From Georgenia satyanarayanai (GTDB taxonomy: Bacteria; Actinomycetota; Actinomycetes; Actinomycetales; Actinomycetaceae), in contig NZ_JAMBNZ010000005.1 in NCBI RefSeq assembly GCF_023715365.1, positions 1 through 64,000 of the forward strand: a stretch of 64,000 bases of DNA, given 5' to 3'. The notes beneath the pieces are model-generated. The model saw only the letters and a list, made by a program, of their open reading frames with translations, did not search any database and was not told where the DNA came from. Shown here in pieces: positions 17,168 to 25,565 of this stretch. How positions within the stretch are numbered: the first letter of the stretch is position 1; the number at the start of each line of letters is the position of its first letter. A program made the translations under genes and the position numbers.

Positions 17168-18744
17168 CGGCCGACCACCACGAGGTCGCCGACGGTGAGC
17201 CCCTCACCGCTGACCTCGACGTACCCGTCGGCCGTGAGGCCGGTCTGGACGACGACGATCTCGGTGCGCGCCTCGCCGCGCTCCACCTCCACGCGGCTCT
17301 CCCCGCCCGCGCCGGCGGTCAGCGCGGCGACGGGCACGACGAGGACCTCCCCGCCGGTCGACTCCAGCGGGATCGTCACCCGGACGTTGGAGCCGACGAT
17401 CTGGGCGCGCTGCTCCTCGGTGATCTCGGTGGGGACGAGTACGAGCTCGTGCCGTGCCCCACCGCCACCGCCACCGCCGTCACCCTCCCCCTCGCCGTCG
17501 CCGGCGGGCCGGGCGCTGGGGGTGCGCGTCTCGGTGACGGTCGCCTCGATCTCCTCGTCCCCCACGGTGAAGTAGGCCTTGGTGCCCTCGGGCACGAGGG
17601 TGGCGTCGGCGTCGGAGACGCTGGCGAGGACCTGGAGGGTCGCCCCGGAGATGGTCAGTGCCTCCCCGCTCACGGTGTCCCCCCGGCGCACCATGACGGA
17701 GTCGACCCGGCGCGGCAGGGTGTCGACGTAGACGACCTCTGCGGCGGGCAGCGGGGTCATCGCGTTGCTGCGTGCCTCGGCGAGCGCCCGCGCGGCGTCC
17801 TCGACGGCGGTCGCTGCGGCGTCACGAGCCGAGCGCTCCGCGGAGGTGTCCGGGGCGGCGAGCGCCTCCTCGCGCTCGACGCGGACGACCGCCAGCTCCT
17901 CACGGGCCTGGGTGACGGCCTCGGCGCCCTCCTGCGCCGCGAGCTGGACGGCTCGCTCGGCGCGGGCCACCGCGGTGTCGAGCCGCAGCCGCTCCGAGCG
18001 GGGCAACCCGCCGGCGGCCCGGTTGACCTCCGCCTGCGCCTGCGCGTAGGCCTCCTCGGCCATGCGCAGCCCCTCCCGGGCTGCGGTGAGGGCCTCGTCG
18101 GCCCCCTCCTCCGCGACGGGCGACGCGTAGCCGGCCTGCTGGTAGAGGGCGTCGACGGCGGCGGAGGTGGCGGCGTCGAAGACGTCGGAGTCGCGGTTGC
18201 CCGCGTTGAGGCCGAGCGAGTGCAGCGCGGCCTTGAGCTGGGTGACGTCCGGCCCCGAGCTACCCACGCGCAGCGTGCGGTAGACGGGCAGCTCCCCGGG
18301 CAGCACGACGACCGGCCGCCCGGCGACCTCCATGACCACCTGCCCGGCCTCGACGAGATCCCCGACCTCGGGCACCTGCCCGGTGACGATGGCGGGCCCG
18401 CCCATGTCAGTGGTCTCGAGAGCCACCGAGACGGGGTCGTCGTAGAGCGCGTCACCACGCAGGGTGAGGTCGGTGGACAGCTCGCGTTCCTCGACCGGCA
18501 CGGTGATGAGGCCCGCCTCGGGCGGCGCGGCCTCCGCCGCGCGCTGCGCCGGGGAGATGACGAGGTTGCTCACCCCGATCCCCGCCGCGAGGCTCGCGAC
18601 GGCGGTCACGGCAACGACGACGATCGTCCGGTTCGCGCGGGGCGGCCGGACCCCGGGAGGCAGCTCCTCCTCGGGCTCGCCGGGCAGGTCGAGGACGGCG
18701 CCGTCCGGCTCGCCGGACTGCTGCCGGCGGCGGAGGCGAATCAC
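17164..18744 (-). CDS. Membrane-fusion (adaptor) protein with peptidoglycan-binding domain
   Basis: A 526-residue adaptor. One membrane helix (TIVVVAVTAVASLAAGIGV) anchors it. A PG_binding_1-like domain follows (VGSSGPDVTQLKAALHSLGL), then a long Ala/Glu/Arg coiled-coil hairpin (about 210-330), and beta-barrel/lipoyl-like segments near the C-terminus with a Gly-rich insert (GEGEGDGGGGGGG). It likely links the permease to the cell wall or substrate. GTG 18744 overlaps the lipoprotein stop. Confidence 0.85.
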   Translation of the reverse strand: MIRLRRRQQSGEPDGAVLDLPGEPEEELPPGVRPPRANRTIVVVAVTAVASLAAGIGVSNLVISPAQRAAEAAPPEAGLITVPVEERELSTDLTLRGDALYDDPVSVALETTDMGGPAIVTGQVPEVGDLVEAGQVVMEVAGRPVVVLPGELPVYRTLRVGSSGPDVTQLKAALHSLGLNAGNRDSDVFDAATSAAVDALYQQAGYASPVAEEGADEALTAAREGLRMAEEAYAQAQAEVNRAAGGLPRSERLRLDTAVARAERAVQLAAQEGAEAVTQAREELAVVRVEREEALAAPDTSAERSARDAAATAVEDAARALAEARSNAMTPLPAAEVVYVDTLPRRVDSVMVRRGDTVSGEALTISGATLQVLASVSDADATLVPEGTKAYFTVGDEEIEATVTETRTPSARPAGDGEGEGDGGGGGGGARHELVLVPTEITEEQRAQIVGSNVRVTIPLESTGGEVLVVPVAALTAGAGGESRVEVERGEARTEIVVVQTGLTADGYVEVSGEGLTVGDLVVVGR

Positions 18745-19799
18745 GCGTCCTTCCCGTACGCCGCGACAACGGCGTCGATGTCCGCCTGGTAGGTCTCGAT
18801 GAACTTCTCCTCGAGCTCGAACTGGATCTCGAGGGAACGGGCCTCCACGTCGAGCTCCTCCTGGCAGCGGAAGTCCGCGACGGCCGCCGCGATCTCCCGC
18901 TCGCGGAGCTCGGCCAGCCCCATCTTCTCCATGATCTCCGCGACGGGGTCGGTACCGCCCGCGGCCTCCAGCGCCTCCCAGTCGAGGTTCTCCCAGTCGA
19001 TCTCGGCGTCGGCCTTCTGGTAGAGCGCGTCGTACTCCTCGTAGAACTGCTCGGTCGCCGCCGTGGGGGTGGTCATGCCGGTGATGCCGGCGTCAGCCAT
19101 GCAGGCGGCCCACTCGTCGTTGATCTCCCGCATGCGGGGGTCCTTCTCACCGTCCTGGTAGAGCTGATCCATGGCCTCGAAGAGCTCGGTGAAGGCAGGG
19201 TCGGACCACGGGTCCCCCTCCTCGTAGACCTCGTGGTTGGCCAGGCCCTGGCAGCCGGCCTCCTCCCAGTCGTACTCCTCGACGAACTCCTCGTCCTCGA
19301 CCCACTCCTCCTCCTCGGTGAAGGTCTGCGGGCCGTAGAGGGCCTCGTAGTAGGCCTCCTGCTCGGAGGCGGACATCCCGCTCACGTACTCGTCGTTGGG
19401 GTCGACGAACTCCTCCTCGGGCTCCGCGACCTCCTCCTCCTGCGCCGACCACGGGTCGGTGGTCACCCCGTAGCCGTACTGCTGGGCCCACTCCTCGGTG
19501 TCCCAGTCCTCGTCCTCGGTGACGATCATGGTCCCGGTGTCGTACTCGACGGGCGTGTACTCGAAGCCCTCGTCGGCCATGCAGGCGGCGGTGACCTCCT
19601 CGACCTTCCGCATGCGCTCCGCCTCCTCGCGCTCCATCTCCTCCGGGTCCTGCCCGCTGCCCCAGACGACGCCGAGCGCCTCGTTGAGGGGGCTGTCCTC
19701 CCAGGTGAGCTCGGCGCTCTCGGCGGAGGGACCGTCCGAACAGGCGGTGAGCGCCGCGAGAGCGGCGACGGAGGCAATGAGGACTCGGGCGGTGCGCAT
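18741..19799 (-). CDS. Very acidic lipoprotein, first gene of the export operon
   Basis: A 352-residue lipoprotein with signal MRTARVLIASVAALAALTAC (lipobox LTAC). The mature part is unusually rich in Glu, Asp, Tyr and Trp (for example EEEEWVEDEEFVEEYDWEE) and contains several single Cys residues and two CMAD(E/A)G motifs (near residues 73 and 217), suggesting a duplicated domain. GAGGAG lies 8 nt before ATG 19799; the longer frame to 19886 is rejected. Its fixed place before the adaptor, ATPase and permease suggests it is a substrate-binding or sensing partner. No named domain was recognised. Confidence 0.75.
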   Translation of the reverse strand: MRTARVLIASVAALAALTACSDGPSAESAELTWEDSPLNEALGVVWGSGQDPEEMEREEAERMRKVEEVTAACMADEGFEYTPVEYDTGTMIVTEDEDWDTEEWAQQYGYGVTTDPWSAQEEEVAEPEEEFVDPNDEYVSGMSASEQEAYYEALYGPQTFTEEEEWVEDEEFVEEYDWEEAGCQGLANHEVYEEGDPWSDPAFTELFEAMDQLYQDGEKDPRMREINDEWAACMADAGITGMTTPTAATEQFYEEYDALYQKADAEIDWENLDWEALEAAGGTDPVAEIMEKMGLAELREREIAAAVADFRCQEELDVEARSLEIQFELEEKFIETYQADIDAVVAAYGKDA

Positions 19800-19941
19800 G
19801 GGCATCTCCTCGGGTGGGGCGCGCTCCAGTTGCGAGCCGATGCGGGTCACGCTAGTGAGCGGGCCGTCCGGTCGGCGTCGTCCCAAGGGATGATTTCCTC
19901 CGTCCGCGGACTCGATTCGGTAACGGTCGGGAGCCAGCGCC

Positions 19942-19947
19942 TAGAGT
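19942..19947 (+). promoter_or_regulatory. Leaderless-type -10 box of orn
   Basis: TAGAGT ends exactly 6 nt before GTG 19954 and no Shine-Dalgarno is present, so transcription probably starts at the start codon. Confidence 0.6.
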
Positions 19948-19953
19948 GGGACG

Positions 19954-20640
19954 GTGCCTGCAACCATCAAGGACCCGATCGTCTGGATCGACTGCGAGAT
20001 GACCGGGCTGGACCTCAGCCGGGACGCGCTCATCGAGGTCGCCGTCGTCGTCACCGACTCCGAGCTGCGGCCGGTGGACGCGGGGATCGACCTCGTCATC
20101 GCGCCGCCCGTCGGGGCCGTGGAGCAGATGGGCGACGTCGTGCGGGAGATGCACACGACCTCCGGCCTCCTCGAGGAGCTCGACGCCGGGCTCACCATGG
20201 CCGACGCGCAGGAGCAGGTTCTCGCCTACGTGCGCCGCTGGGTGCCCGAGCAGCGCAAGGCGCCCCTCGCGGGGAACTCGGTGGGCACCGACCGCACCTT
20301 CCTCGAGCGCGACATGCCCGAGCTCGTCGAGCACCTGCACTACCGGATCATCGACGTCTCTTCGGTCAAGGAGCTGGCCCGCCGCTGGTACCCGCGCGCC
20401 TACTTCCACTCCCCCCAGAAGCACGGCGGACACCGCGCGCTGGCCGACATCCTCGAGAGCATCGACGAGCTGCGCTACTACCGCGCCGTCCTGTGGCCCG
20501 AGGGTGAGGGCCCGGACTCCGCCACCGTCAAGGCGGCCGCCGAGGCGGTCACCTCCAGCCCGACGGCGGCCGAGATCGCGCGTCTCGCCGCAAAGACCGC
20601 CGCCAATGCCGCCGGTGAGACACGCATCACCGGCTCCTGA
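19954..20640 (+). CDS. orn: Oligoribonuclease
   Basis: A 228-residue 3'-5' exonuclease that degrades 2-5-nt RNAs (and pGpG in c-di-GMP users). DEDDh residues are visible: Asp13 and Glu15 in WIDCEMTGLD, Asp in NSVGTDRTFL, and the His/Asp of HGGHRALADI. The C-terminal 30 residues form an Ala-rich extension common in actinobacterial Orn. The start codon is GTG behind a leaderless-type promoter. Confidence 0.95.
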   Translation: MPATIKDPIVWIDCEMTGLDLSRDALIEVAVVVTDSELRPVDAGIDLVIAPPVGAVEQMGDVVREMHTTSGLLEELDAGLTMADAQEQVLAYVRRWVPEQRKAPLAGNSVGTDRTFLERDMPELVEHLHYRIIDVSSVKELARRWYPRAYFHSPQKHGGHRALADILESIDELRYYRAVLWPEGEGPDSATVKAAAEAVTSSPTAAEIARLAAKTAANAAGETRITGS

Positions 20641-20713
20641 GCCGCACGGATTCCACACCGCCGGGGTCCACCGGCTACAGTGGGTGACTGCTGCGCCTCG
20701 CTGAGGCGCGCAT

Positions 20714-20787
20714 GGTGGGTGTAGCTCAGCTGGTAGAGCGCCGCGTTGTGGTCGCGGATGTCGCGGGTTCAAGTCCCGTCACTCACC
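20714..20787 (+). tRNA. tRNA-His (GTG anticodon)
   Basis: The cloverleaf is complete: acceptor GTGGGTG (20715-20721) pairs with CACTCAC (20780-20786), the D-arm is GCTC...GAGC, the anticodon stem is CCGCG/CGCGG around the loop TTGTGGT, and the T-arm is GCGGGTTCAAGTCCCGT. An extra G at 20714 faces C73 (20787), the G-1 identity element of tRNA-His. CCA is not encoded. Confidence 0.95.
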
Positions 20788-20792
20788 CCGAC

Positions 20793-20826
20793 AGCGAGGC
20801 CCGGACCGACAGGTCCGGGCCTCGCT
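20793..20826 (+). terminator. Strong hairpin terminator after tRNA-His
   Basis: A perfect 15-bp stem (20793-20807 with 20812-20826) with loop GACA, followed by CGTTTCC. It starts 6 nt after the tRNA 3' end. Confidence 0.85.
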
Positions 20827-20895
20827 CGTTTCCCGGCCCCGGCCCCGCAGCGGGGCCCGACCGGTATCAGCCGCGAGGTCCGCGGAGCAGGACCG

Positions 20896-20901
20896 TACGA
20901 T
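20896..20901 (+). promoter_or_regulatory. Leaderless-type -10 box of the HAD gene
   Basis: TACGAT ends 6 nt before GTG 20908; no Shine-Dalgarno precedes the start. Confidence 0.5.
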
Positions 20902-20907
20902 CGCGCC

Positions 20908-21594
20908 GTGGACGACGATCTCGGCGCGGCACGCGCGCTCCTCAGCACCCGGCACCTCGTGGTGCTCGACCTCGACGGTCCCCTCACCCGGCTCCTGCCC
21001 GGCCAGGAGTACCTCCGCGTGACGGCCGGCGCCCTCGAGCTCGCCCTCTCGCTCGGGCTCGAGCCCGACGACGAGCTGGCAGCCCAGACCGACCACGTCC
21101 AGCTCCTGCGCCTCGTCGCCCGGCGGAACCCGGAGGCCGGGCGCGTCGTCGAGCGGTGGTGCACCGACCGGGAGGTCGCCGCAGCGGCCGGCGCCCCGCT
21201 CGCTGACGGCGCGGAGACCTTTGTCACCGCGTGCCTCGACCGGGGTGCCGCCGTCGCCGTCGTCACGAACAACGCGCCGGAGGCGGCGGCCGCCGTCCTC
21301 GCCACGGGTGGGCCGGCCCTCGCGGGGCTCCCCGTGCACGGGCGGGACACGGCCCGGCCGGAGCACCTCAAGCCCTCCCCGCACCCGCTGCTGGCCGCGG
21401 CAGAGGGCGCCGGCGTGGCTCCCGCGGATGCCGTCATGGTCGGTGACTCGCTCAGCGACGTCCAGGCGGCGACGGCGGCCGGGATGCCGTGCATCGGTCT
21501 GTCCCCCGACCCCGAGCGGCGCGCGGAGCTGCGCGCCGCGGGTGCGGTCGCGGTGGCGCCTGACCTGGCCGGGCTCGGGCCGGGCCCCGTTTAG
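20908..21594 (+). CDS. HAD-family phosphatase
   Basis: A 228-residue phosphohydrolase with all HAD motifs: motif I LDLDGPLT (Asp nucleophile and acid), motif II VVTNN, motif III Lys in EHLKPSPHP, and motif IV MVGDSLSD. The helical cap between motifs I and II suggests a small phosphometabolite substrate. The GTG start at 20908 was chosen over 20746, which would read through tRNA-His. It ends 35 bp before the ribA-like gene and is probably co-transcribed, making it a candidate for a dephosphorylation step in that pathway. Confidence 0.8.
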   Translation: MDDDLGAARALLSTRHLVVLDLDGPLTRLLPGQEYLRVTAGALELALSLGLEPDDELAAQTDHVQLLRLVARRNPEAGRVVERWCTDREVAAAAGAPLADGAETFVTACLDRGAAVAVVTNNAPEAAAAVLATGGPALAGLPVHGRDTARPEHLKPSPHPLLAAAEGAGVAPADAVMVGDSLSDVQAATAAGMPCIGLSPDPERRAELRAAGAVAVAPDLAGLGPGPV

Positions 21595-21629
21595 AGTGGC
21601 GAGGTCGCCAGTGAAGGAAGGATCAACCG

Positions 21630-23042
21630 ATGTCCCAGCTCGAGGAGCGCGCCGACCCCCTGGCGGCGCAGCCGCCCGCCGTCGTTGAGCGTGAGGTCGA
21701 GACCGTCCTGCCCACCCGGCACGGCGCCTTCCGGATGCTCGGCTTCCGTGACGTCGCCGGGACCGAGCACGTCGCCCTCGTCATGGGCCTCACCGACCCG
21801 GACCCGCTCGCCGCGCCGCTCGTGCGGGTCCACTCCGAGTGCCTCACCGGTGACGCCTTCGGCTCCTGGCGCTGCGACTGCGGTGAGCAGCTGGACGCCG
21901 CGCTGGCGGCGGTGGCCGCCGAGGGCGAGGGCGCCGTCGTCTATGTCCGGGGGCACGAGGGCCGCGGCATCGGCCTCCTCGAGAAGCTGCGCGCCTACGC
22001 CCTGCAGGACCTCGGAGCCGACACCGTCGACGCCAACCTCGCCCTCGGGCACAGCGCCGACGCGCGCAGCTACGACCAGTCCGCCGCGATCCTCCTCGAC
22101 CTGGGCGTGCAGCAGATCCGCCTCCTGTCCTCCAACCCGGCCAAGGAGGAGGCCCTCACCGCCCTGGGCGTCGACGTCGTCGAGCGGGTGAGCCTCATCG
22201 TCCCCGCCCACCCCGAGAACGAGGCGTACCTCGCGACCAAGCGCGAGCGCATGCGGCACGACCGTCCGCGTGCGGACGACGCCTGGGACGCCCTCCGGCG
22301 GGGTGCGGTTCCCGCCGTGACGCCGGACGACCCCGCGCACGAGCTGGTCGAGCGCTACGGCCCGCTCGTCGCCCTCGGCTCCCACGCCGTCGTCGCGCAG
22401 CTCGGCCAGAGCCTGGACGGCTTCATCGCCTCGCGGACCGGTGACGCGGAGTTCGTCACCGGCGAGGAGGACCGCGAGCACCTGCACCGGCTGCGGGCGC
22501 TCGTGGACGCGGTCGTCGTCGGGGTCGGGACGGTCACCGCCGACGACTGCCGCCTCACCGTGCGCGCCGTCCCCGGCCACCACCCCGTCCGGGTGGTCCT
22601 CGACCCGCGTGCCCGCACGCCCCTCGGCTCCCACGTGCTCACCGACGGCGCGGCGCCGACCCTGTGGCTCGTCGGCCCCGGCGCCGTCGTGCCGGCCGAC
22701 CTTCCCGGCCACGTCCACGTCGTCCGCCTGGACGACGACGGCCCGGCCCACCCGGCGCGCGTGCTCGAGCTGCTGCGCGAGCGCGGCCTGGGCCGGTTGC
22801 TCGTCGAGGGCGGGGGCCGCGTCGTCTCCGCGTTCCTCGACGCCGGCGTGCTCGACCGCCTCTTCCTCACGACGGCGCCGGTGCTCATCGGCGACGGCGT
22901 CCCGGGGGTCCGCTTCACCGGCTCCGACCTCCTCGCCGACGCCGTCCGCACCCGCACGCGCCGGTTCCACCTGGGCGAGGACGTGTGCACCGAGCTGGAT
23001 CTGCGGGCGCTGCGCTCAGCCCGGGCCGAGCCCGCGCCGTAG
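21630..23042 (+). CDS. GTP cyclohydrolase II fused to a RibD-type reductase
   Basis: A 470-residue two-domain enzyme. Residues 20-215 are GTP cyclohydrolase II: zinc Cys71, Cys82 and Cys84 ([17 protein letters not shown]), the GRGIGL loop near residue 112, and Tyr123 in LRAYALQD, equivalent to the catalytic Tyr105 of E. coli RibA. Residues about 250-460 are the RibD_C/DHFR-like reductase ([30 protein letters not shown]). The deaminase and DHBP-synthase domains of standard riboflavin fusions are absent. GGAAGG precedes the ATG. It should open the GTP imidazole ring and reduce a ribosylamino group, giving a riboflavin- or pteridine-type intermediate. Its neighbours are not rib genes. Confidence 0.85.
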   Translation: MSQLEERADPLAAQPPAVVEREVETVLPTRHGAFRMLGFRDVAGTEHVALVMGLTDPDPLAAPLVRVHSECLTGDAFGSWRCDCGEQLDAALAAVAAEGEGAVVYVRGHEGRGIGLLEKLRAYALQDLGADTVDANLALGHSADARSYDQSAAILLDLGVQQIRLLSSNPAKEEALTALGVDVVERVSLIVPAHPENEAYLATKRERMRHDRPRADDAWDALRRGAVPAVTPDDPAHELVERYGPLVALGSHAVVAQLGQSLDGFIASRTGDAEFVTGEEDREHLHRLRALVDAVVVGVGTVTADDCRLTVRAVPGHHPVRVVLDPRARTPLGSHVLTDGAAPTLWLVGPGAVVPADLPGHVHVVRLDDDGPAHPARVLELLRERGLGRLLVEGGGRVVSAFLDAGVLDRLFLTTAPVLIGDGVPGVRFTGSDLLADAVRTRTRRFHLGEDVCTELDLRALRSARAEPAP

Positions 23043-24068
23043 GTCCGCCGCGGTGTCGGCCCACGTGCGCAGGTGCTCCCGGCGCGCGAGGGCGGCCGCG
23101 CGCCACGCCGCGCGCTGCTCCGCGTCGGTCAGCCACCGGCGCAGCACCCGCGCCCACGCGCCGGGGTCCGTGGGTGGCACGGCGGCGCCTGCTGCGTCGT
23201 CGGGGAGCGGGGCGGGCCGGCCGGCGAGCGCCTCGACGGCGCCGGTGCCCGCCGCCACGACCGCGGGCACACCGCGGGCCAGCGCCTCGGTGACGACGAG
23301 GCCGTAGGTCTCCACGAGCGAGGGCACGAGCAGCAGGTCGGTGCGCTGCCACAGTCCTTCGAGCGCGTCCCCGGTGACGACGCCGGGCAGCGACACCCGG
23401 TCCGCCAGCCCGACCGCCGCGAGGGCACGGAGCAGTCCCTCTGCGACGGCGGGCTGGGCGGTGCCCGGTCCCGCGAGGGTCGCCTGCCACGGCAGGTCGC
23501 GCACGGCGTCGAGGGCCGGGACGAGGACGGCGTGGTTCTTGCCCCGGGTGAGGGCGCCGAGCGCGAGGAGGTGCGGCGGCCTGCTGCCGCTCGCGACCGA
23601 GGCAGGCTCGGCCCCGGGCTCGGCAACGAGGACACCGGTCCGCCCGTAACGACGAGTGAGGTCCGCGGCCGCCCAGCGGCTCGTCGTGACGACGGCGGAC
23701 GCGGCACCGACGGTGCGGGCCTCCAGCGCGGCGAGCCGGTCCGCGTCCGCGGGCGGCAGTCCGAGCTCCGCCGGCAGCGGGAGGTGGACGAGGAGGACCA
23801 CCCGCACGCCGGCGGTGACGGCGGTGGTCACCTCCTCGGGGCAGGCGCTGCCCACGAGGCCGTCGAGCACGACGGTGCCGGACGTGTCCAGCGCCCGGCG
23901 CAGCGCCTCACGGTCGGCAGGCCCCGGGCGTGGCCACGGTCCGCGCAGGGCGAGCACCTCCACCGGCCCGTGCGCGGCGTCCCACGCGCGGGCGAGGCGC
24001 GCGTCGTAGACGTCACCCCCGCTCGGCCCGTCCCCTCGCGCGGGGACGACGAGGCGCAGCGCCGGCAC
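23016..24068 (-). CDS. Group 4 glycosyltransferase
   Basis: A 350-residue GT-B fold enzyme of the GT4 type. The C-terminal nucleotide-sugar half contains [31 protein letters not shown] and the [16 protein letters not shown] motif (E-x7-E). It has no membrane segment. Its last 27 bp overlap the convergent ribA-like gene, and its GTG start lies 3 bp after the PTPS-like stop. The compact order dehydrogenase / PTPS-like / glycosyltransferase indicates one transcript and a glycosylated product. Confidence 0.85.
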   Translation of the reverse strand: MPALRLVVPARGDGPSGGDVYDARLARAWDAAHGPVEVLALRGPWPRPGPADREALRRALDTSGTVVLDGLVGSACPEEVTTAVTAGVRVVLLVHLPLPAELGLPPADADRLAALEARTVGAASAVVTTSRWAAADLTRRYGRTGVLVAEPGAEPASVASGSRPPHLLALGALTRGKNHAVLVPALDAVRDLPWQATLAGPGTAQPAVAEGLLRALAAVGLADRVSLPGVVTGDALEGLWQRTDLLLVPSLVETYGLVVTEALARGVPAVVAAGTGAVEALAGRPAPLPDDAAGAAVPPTDPGAWARVLRRWLTDAEQRAAWRAAALARREHLRTWADTAADLRRGLGPG

Positions 24069-24071
24069 CGG

Positions 24072-24458
24072 CTAGCTCCCGGGGAGCTCGAGACGGTAGG
24101 TCGCCCAGGCGTCGGGGTGCTCGCGCAGCGTGACCTCCAGCGCCGTGTACGGGGCCATGTCCAGCCCCTCGGCGAGCCGGTGGGCCACGTGCCGAGCCAC
24201 GACCTCGGTGGTGGTGACGACGCCCGCGAACTCCTCGAGGTCGTCGAGGTTGCGGTAGCGCAGCGCGCCGGTGACCTCACCGAGCCGCTCGGTCGCGGCG
24301 CCGATGTCGATGACGACGCCGTGCTCGTCGAGCCCGGGGCGGAACCACGTCGCCTCGACGACGTAGGTGACGCCGTGCAGGCCCTGGGCGGGGCCGAAGA
24401 ACGGGTCGGGCAGGCTGTGGGCGACCATCATGTGGTCGCGGACCGTCACGCTGAACAC
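24072..24458 (-). CDS. PTPS/QueD-like protein without the usual active site
   Basis: A 128-residue T-fold protein of the 6-pyruvoyl/6-carboxy-tetrahydropterin synthase family. The first zinc His (VAHSL) and a late REHPDAW segment are kept. The region that normally reads C-x3-HGHNY is instead GPAQGLHGVTYVVE, so the catalytic Cys and the second His of HxH are missing. It probably binds a pterin-like ligand but may do different chemistry. GTG 24458 abuts the dehydrogenase stop codon. A Streptomyces PTPS homolog in a comparable ribA-like neighbourhood is known to me from memory only. Confidence 0.75.
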   Translation of the reverse strand: MFSVTVRDHMMVAHSLPDPFFGPAQGLHGVTYVVEATWFRPGLDEHGVVIDIGAATERLGEVTGALRYRNLDDLEEFAGVVTTTEVVARHVAHRLAEGLDMAPYTALEVTLREHPDAWATYRLELPGS

Positions 24459-25433
24459 TCAGCTCTCCTCGGGGTAGTGGATGACGTGGCACAGGGCGGG
24501 GAGCCGGCCGGACGCGATGTCCGCCATGGTCCCGGGCAGCTCGGCAAAGTCGCTCGCGCCGGTGAGGAGGGCGTCGAAGCGCGGATCCCGCAGCGCGTCC
24601 AGGGCCACCCCCAGCCGGTCGGCGGTGGTGCGGCGGGCCCGGCGGGCAGCGCTGACGGCACCGACCTGGCTGGCGCGGACGGTGAGCCGCCGGGCGTGGA
24701 AAGCCTCGCCCAGTGGGACCCGCGGCGCGTCGGTGCCGTACCAGGACAGCTCGATCACCTCCGCCTCCTCCCCGGCCAGCCCCAGCGCGGTGGCGAGACC
24801 GGCCTCGCTCGCCGAGCAGTGCACGACGACGTCGCAGTCCCCGGCGGCCTCCTCCGGAGTGACGAGCTCCAGCCCGAGGCGCGCGGCGAGCTCCTCCCGG
24901 CGCGGGTCGACGTCCACCACCTGGAGCCGCCCGAGCGGGAAGCCGCTGAGCAGGGCGGCGACGGAGGCGCCGATCATCCCCATGCCGACGACGGCGACCC
25001 TGTCCCCGAGCCGTGGGGCGGCGTCCCACAGGGCGTTGACGGCGGTCTCCACCGCCCCGGCGAGCAGGGCGCGCTCGGTGGGGACGTCGTCGGGCACGCG
25101 GACGACGGCGGTGGCGGGCACGACGTACCGCGTCTGGTGCGGGTACAGGCAGAACACCCGTCGGCCGACCAGCTCCTCGGGGCCGTCCTCGACGACGCCG
25201 ACGGAGAGGTAGCCGTACTTCACCGGGCCGGGCAGGTCGCCCTCCTGGAAGGGTGCGCGCATGAGCGGGCGGACGGCCTCGGGCACCGCGTGGCGGTGGA
25301 CCAGCGTCTCGGTGCCCCGGCTGATCGCCGAGGTCAGGGTGCGGACGAGCACCTCGCCGGGGCCGGGAGGGGCGACGGGCGCCTGGCGCAGCTCTCCCTG
25401 TCCCGGGCCGACCGTCCAGTACGCCTCTGCCAT
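24459..25433 (-). CDS. Medium-chain dehydrogenase (zinc-less type)
   Basis: A 324-residue MDR-superfamily oxidoreductase. The N-terminal half has SAISRGTETLVHRH in place of the catalytic-zinc GxCGTD, and the usual four-Cys structural zinc site is absent. The Rossmann half begins VAVVGMGMIGASVAALLSG, with VVDVDP after beta-2. It would oxidise or reduce a sugar or polyol group with NAD(P). ATG 25433 follows an alternative GTG 3 nt upstream, and CAGGAT (25443-25448) could serve as a leaderless -10. It heads the three-gene operon that converges on the ribA-like gene. Confidence 0.8.
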   Translation of the reverse strand: MAEAYWTVGPGQGELRQAPVAPPGPGEVLVRTLTSAISRGTETLVHRHAVPEAVRPLMRAPFQEGDLPGPVKYGYLSVGVVEDGPEELVGRRVFCLYPHQTRYVVPATAVVRVPDDVPTERALLAGAVETAVNALWDAAPRLGDRVAVVGMGMIGASVAALLSGFPLGRLQVVDVDPRREELAARLGLELVTPEEAAGDCDVVVHCSASEAGLATALGLAGEEAEVIELSWYGTDAPRVPLGEAFHARRLTVRASQVGAVSAARRARRTTADRLGVALDALRDPRFDALLTGASDFAELPGTMADIASGRLPALCHVIHYPEES

Positions 25434-25565
25434 CACGTCCCCATCCTGCCCGCCCGGCACCGGCCGACGCGAACGGGCACGCGCGCGCCGAGTGCTGCCG
25501 CAGCACTTATGCTCACGCTGACCAGCGGCGCGCGTCCGCGCCCACCCGCACGGAAGTGAGATCTC

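Noticed and set aside
20714-20787. tRNA-His as an integration (att) site
   Set aside because: No integrase and no duplicated tRNA 3' end were found downstream; the next bases are its own terminator.
24072-25433. Queuosine or preQ0 biosynthesis locus
   Set aside because: A QueD-like protein is present, but its active site is missing and there is no QueE, QueC, QueF or tRNA transglycosylase nearby.
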